Below the pieces are notes generated by a model. It saw only the letters and a program-made list of their open reading frames with translations, did not search any database and was not told where the DNA came from. From Candidatus Woesearchaeota archaeon (GTDB taxonomy: Archaea > Nanobdellota > Nanobdellia > Woesearchaeales > WJKL01), in contig JAHWIT010000142.1 in the NCBI GenBank assembly GCA_019322455.1, positions 1 to 6,456 on the forward strand: DNA of 6,456 nucleotides. The letters are read 5' to 3'. Positions 3,503-6,456 of the stretch are shown here, piece by piece. Made by a program: the position numbers and the translations under genes. Each line of letters starts with the position of its first letter. The first letter of the stretch is position 1.

Positions 3503-6124
3503 ATGACAATAAAAACACTAAAAAAACCATATACTCAACAGCAAGTTGAGAAAATCTTGAATCCAACCATTAAAAAATGGTTTTTTACTAGATTTAAATC
3601 CTTCTCACTGCCTCAATTATATGGAGTTATTCCAATTCATCAAAGAGAAAATATCTTAGTTAGTGCACCAACAGGAGCAACCAAGACATTAACAGGATTC
3701 TTAGCTATTCTTAATGAATTAGTTGATTCAGCAAAAAAAGGAATCTTAGAAGACAAAATATATGCTGTTTATATCTCGCCATTAAAAGCATTGAACAATG
3801 ATATTTCTAAAAATCTAGTAGAACCATTAAAACAAATAGAAGAGATTGCTGGAAAAAGCTTAGGAATAAGAGTTGCAGTTAGAACAGGAGACACAACACC
3901 ATCAGAAAAGCAAAAAATGCTGAAAAATCCTCCACATATTCTAATCACAACACCAGAATCATTGGCAATTGTTTTATCATCTATAAAATTCAAAGAACAT
4001 TTAACAAATGTCCAATGGTGTATTGTAGATGAAATTCATGCATTGGCTGATTCTAAAAGAGGAGTGCATCTCAGCTTGTCAATAGAAAGATTAGCAAAAT
4101 TATCTTCATATATAACAAGAATTGGTTTATCAGCAACAGTAGCTCCAATAGAAGAGATTGCAGAATTTCTTGTAGGTTATGAAAAAGAAAAGCCAAGACC
4201 ATGTAAAATAGTTGATGTTCAATTCATAAAACAACTAGATCTTAAAGTTTTATCTCCATTAAAGGATTTAATTGATACAACACCAGAGCAAACACATGAA
4301 GCATTATACAATCTAATTGACCACTTAATCCAGACTCATAAATCAACCTTAATCTTCACAAACACAAGAGCAGCAACAGAAAGAGTAGTTGACCATTTGA
4401 AAAACAAATTTCCAAAAAATTACACAGAAAATGCAGAAGATATAGAAAATTCTGAAAGCAAAGCTATAGCTGCTCATCATGGTTCTTTGAGCAAAGAGCA
4501 TAGATTAAATGTAGAAGAAAGATTAAGACAGGGAAAATTAAAAGCAGTTGTTTGTTCAACTTCTTTAGAATTAGGAATTGACTTTGGATATATTGATCTA
4601 GTTATTTTATTATCTTCACCAAAATCAGTTGCAAGAGCCCTCCAGCGCATAGGTAGAAGCGGTCATAAACTTCATGAAAAAGCAAAAGGAAGATTATTAG
4701 TTATGGATAGAGATGATTTAGTTGAATGTGCTGTTCTGTTAAAATCAGCAATTGAAAAGAAGATAGACAAAATCCATATTCCAACAAATTGCTTAGATGT
4801 TCTAGCTCAGCAAATAATAGGAATTGCATTAGAATCCAAAATCCATATTGAAGAGTTATACACAATGCTAAAGCAAAGTTACTGCTATAAAAATCTAACA
4901 AGAAAAGATTTCAATCAGATAATAGATTATTTAGCAGGAAAATTTATTTCTTTAGAAGATAGGCATATCTATGCAAGAATCTGGCATGATGAAGAAACAG
5001 GAATGATTGGCAGAAAAGGAAAAATGGGAAGAGTTATCTACATGACAAATATAGGTACAATTCCAGATGAATCATTTATTACAGTCAAGATAGGAACACA
5101 AACAATAGGAAAACTAGATGAATCATTTGTTGAAAAGCTAAAGCCAGGAGATGTTTTTGTATTAGGAGGAGATACATATACATTTAGATTTTCAAGAGGA
5201 ATGGTTGCGCAAGTAGCAGCTTCCTCCCAAAGACCTCCAACAGTTCCAAGATGGTTTTCTGAAATGCTGCCTTTATCTTTTGACTTAGCAAATAATATTG
5301 GAAAATTCAGAAAACTGATAAATGAAAAACTCTGCGCAAAGAAATCAAAAAAAGAAATAATCAAATTCATCTTAGATTATCTCTATGTTGATAAAAACGC
5401 AGCAAATGCAATCTATCAATACTTCTACGAACAGTTTAATTTTGCACAAATTCCATCTAACTCAAGAATAATTGTAGAGCATACAAAAGACATAAGAGGA
5501 AATGTAATTGTTTTCCATACTTTATTTGGAAGAAGAGTGAATGATTGTCTAAGCAGAGCTGTTGCTTTTGCAATCTCAAGAACAGACCATAAGGATGTTG
5601 AGATTGGAATTAATGATAATGGATTCTATGTAAGATCAGATAAAAAATTTGATTTGATGAAAGCCTTCAAAAGAATAAAATCAGATGAATTAAGAAAAGT
5701 CATGGAATTTGCAATTGAAAAAGCAGAAGTAATGAAAAGAAGATTCAGGCATTGTGCAGGCAGAGCTTTAATGATATTAAGGACTTATAAAGGAGTGCAG
5801 AAAAGAGTTGGAAGGCAGCAGGTTGGCTCAATGATACTGATGTCTGCATTAAAAAGAATAGATCCTGATTTTTCAATATTAAAAGAAGCAAAAAGAGAAG
5901 TTCTTGAAGATTTGATGGATATAGAAAGCACTAAATTTATCATAAAAGGAATAGAAAACAAAACAATTAAATTAGAAGAAATACATTCAGATATACCATC
6001 GCCATTTGCATTTAACTTAGTAGTCCAGGGTTATACTGATATACTAAAGATGGAGGACAGGATTGAATTCCTGAAAAGAATGCATAACAATGTTTTGGCA
6101 AAAATAAGCTTAAAGAAAAAATGA
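3503..6124 (+). CDS. lhr: Lhr-type ATP-dependent superfamily 2 helicase
   Basis: This encodes 873 residues, the size of archaeal Lhr core enzymes and without the long bacterial C-terminal extension. Motifs run in order: Q motif region LPQLYGVIPIHQ (Gln38); P-loop APTGATKT (Lys61); DEIH box at 176-179; SAT (210-212); motif IV TLIFTNTR (about 282-289); motif V STSLELGID (352-360); motif VI QRIGRSGH (381-388). After the two RecA domains come a winged-helix region (about 440-520) and the archaeal Lhr C-terminal part with PRWFSEMLPLSFDLA and RRFRHCAGRALMILRTYKG (Cys751). Lhr proteins translocate 3'-5' on single-stranded nucleic acid and unwind forks or RNA-DNA hybrids in repair or RNA metabolism. 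The P-loop has Thr60 where Gly is usual. The start agrees with the family's N-terminus. Its stop overlaps the following phosphoesterase gene by ATGA, so the two are probably co-translated. Regulation may act through the structured leader. Confidence 0.95.
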   Translation: MTIKTLKKPYTQQQVEKILNPTIKKWFFTRFKSFSLPQLYGVIPIHQRENILVSAPTGATKTLTGFLAILNELVDSAKKGILEDKIYAVYISPLKALNNDISKNLVEPLKQIEEIAGKSLGIRVAVRTGDTTPSEKQKMLKNPPHILITTPESLAIVLSSIKFKEHLTNVQWCIVDEIHALADSKRGVHLSLSIERLAKLSSYITRIGLSATVAPIEEIAEFLVGYEKEKPRPCKIVDVQFIKQLDLKVLSPLKDLIDTTPEQTHEALYNLIDHLIQTHKSTLIFTNTRAATERVVDHLKNKFPKNYTENAEDIENSESKAIAAHHGSLSKEHRLNVEERLRQGKLKAVVCSTSLELGIDFGYIDLVILLSSPKSVARALQRIGRSGHKLHEKAKGRLLVMDRDDLVECAVLLKSAIEKKIDKIHIPTNCLDVLAQQIIGIALESKIHIEELYTMLKQSYCYKNLTRKDFNQIIDYLAGKFISLEDRHIYARIWHDEETGMIGRKGKMGRVIYMTNIGTIPDESFITVKIGTQTIGKLDESFVEKLKPGDVFVLGGDTYTFRFSRGMVAQVAASSQRPPTVPRWFSEMLPLSFDLANNIGKFRKLINEKLCAKKSKKEIIKFILDYLYVDKNAANAIYQYFYEQFNFAQIPSNSRIIVEHTKDIRGNVIVFHTLFGRRVNDCLSRAVAFAISRTDHKDVEIGINDNGFYVRSDKKFDLMKAFKRIKSDELRKVMEFAIEKAEVMKRRFRHCAGRALMILRTYKGVQKRVGRQQVGSMILMSALKRIDPDFSILKEAKREVLEDLMDIESTKFIIKGIENKTIKLEEIHSDIPSPFAFNLVVQGYTDILKMEDRIEFLKRMHNNVLAKISLKKK

Positions 6125-6456
6125 ACATAACCAAAGACACCAAAATCATAGACTTAGCATTATATTTAACTAAATCAAAAACTCTAATCATAGCAGATTC
6201 TCATATTGGTCATGAAGAAGCATTAAACAAACAAGGTATATTAGTACCAAGATTCCAATTCAAAGAATTAATTCTAAGACTAGAAAAAATATTAAAAAAA
6301 ATCAAGCTAAATACAATAATCATAAATGGTGACATCAAACATGAATTTGGAACTATAAGTAATCAAGAATGGAGACACACTCTAAGATTAATTGATTTTC
6401 TAAGCAAACACTGCAAAAATTTATTCCTAATAAAAGGAAACCATGACAAAATCCTA
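6121..6456 (+). CDS. Calcineurin-like metallophosphoesterase (COG1407-like), 3' partial
   Basis: This frame is open from ATG at 6121 to the window end (112 residues seen). Metallophosphoesterase signatures occur in order: ADSHIGHE (Asp26, His28), NGDIKHEF (Asp71), and KGNHD (Asn107, His108), which supply ligands for the two-metal site. The DSHIGHE spelling and length to GNHD resemble the archaeal ICC-like phosphoesterases of COG1407. Such enzymes hydrolyse phosphodiesters or phosphomonoesters, often on nucleic acid. The start overlaps the helicase stop (ATGA), so translation is probably coupled. In bacteria an Lhr core helicase is encoded in one cluster with a metallophosphoesterase, an exonuclease and a DNA ligase, so a joint nucleic-acid processing role is likely here. 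The C-terminal metal ligands lie outside the window. Confidence 0.9.
   Translation, partial: MNITKDTKIIDLALYLTKSKTLIIADSHIGHEEALNKQGILVPRFQFKELILRLEKILKKIKLNTIIINGDIKHEFGTISNQEWRHTLRLIDFLSKHCKNLFLIKGNHDKIL

Noticed and set aside
3463..3549. Short upstream reading from GTG overlapping the helicase start
   Set aside because: The 28-codon product is low-complexity (many Ser, Thr, Lys, Asn), its GTG lies inside the Shine-Dalgarno match, and it has no ribosome site of its own.

Overview
The window is AT-rich, with leaderless-type archaeal promoters (TATA boxes about 26-28 bases before ATG), Arg codons that are nearly all AGA/AGG, and a helicase whose C-terminal half is archaeal in type. Very small, tightly packed genes add to the picture. 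I infer an archaeon, probably a small-genome DPANN-like lineage (Woesearchaeota/Pacearchaeota style). The phylum is inference; no rRNA or marker gene is present.

Layout. (1) 3-869 (+): the C-terminal part of a PEP-synthase-like protein that ends in a phosphohistidine swivelling domain; its start lies outside the window. (2) 870-1070: an intergenic stretch with a coding-like remnant and one copy of a recurring element. (3) 1071-1682 (-): a protein with a C-terminal half that looks like DUF4304. (4) 1772-1969 (-): a 4-oxalocrotonate-tautomerase-like protein with a good Shine-Dalgarno site. (5) 2064-2258 (+): a 64-residue winged-helix protein from a leaderless promoter. (6) 2356-2599 (-): two overlapping micro-genes, a 31-residue zinc ribbon and a 51-residue two-helix membrane protein. 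(7) 2739-3275 (-): a 178-residue protein I do not recognise. (8) 3503-6124 (+): an archaeal Lhr-type superfamily 2 helicase with an unusual structured leader. (9) 6121-6456 (+): the N-terminal part of a metallophosphoesterase that overlaps the helicase stop by ATGA.

How the genes work together. The only clear functional pair is helicase plus metallophosphoesterase. It is translationally coupled and recalls the bacterial nucleic-acid-repair clusters that pair Lhr with a metallophosphoesterase. The zinc ribbon and the two-helix protein form a second coupled unit of unknown role. The remaining genes look like separately transcribed single units with their own promoters and T-rich ends.

Most interesting points. 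The helicase leader (about 3420-3502) carries a perfect 22-base AT palindrome, then a perfect AGGTGA Shine-Dalgarno site placed 36 bases before the start, then a GC-rich hairpin between the two; folding would bring the site to about 14 bases. A sequence element recurs three times, each time just downstream of a minus-strand gene; its differences fall mostly on third codon positions of one minus-strand frame. The helicase P-loop reads APTGATKT rather than the usual APTGSGKT. No CRISPR array, tRNA, rRNA or insertion sequence was seen.
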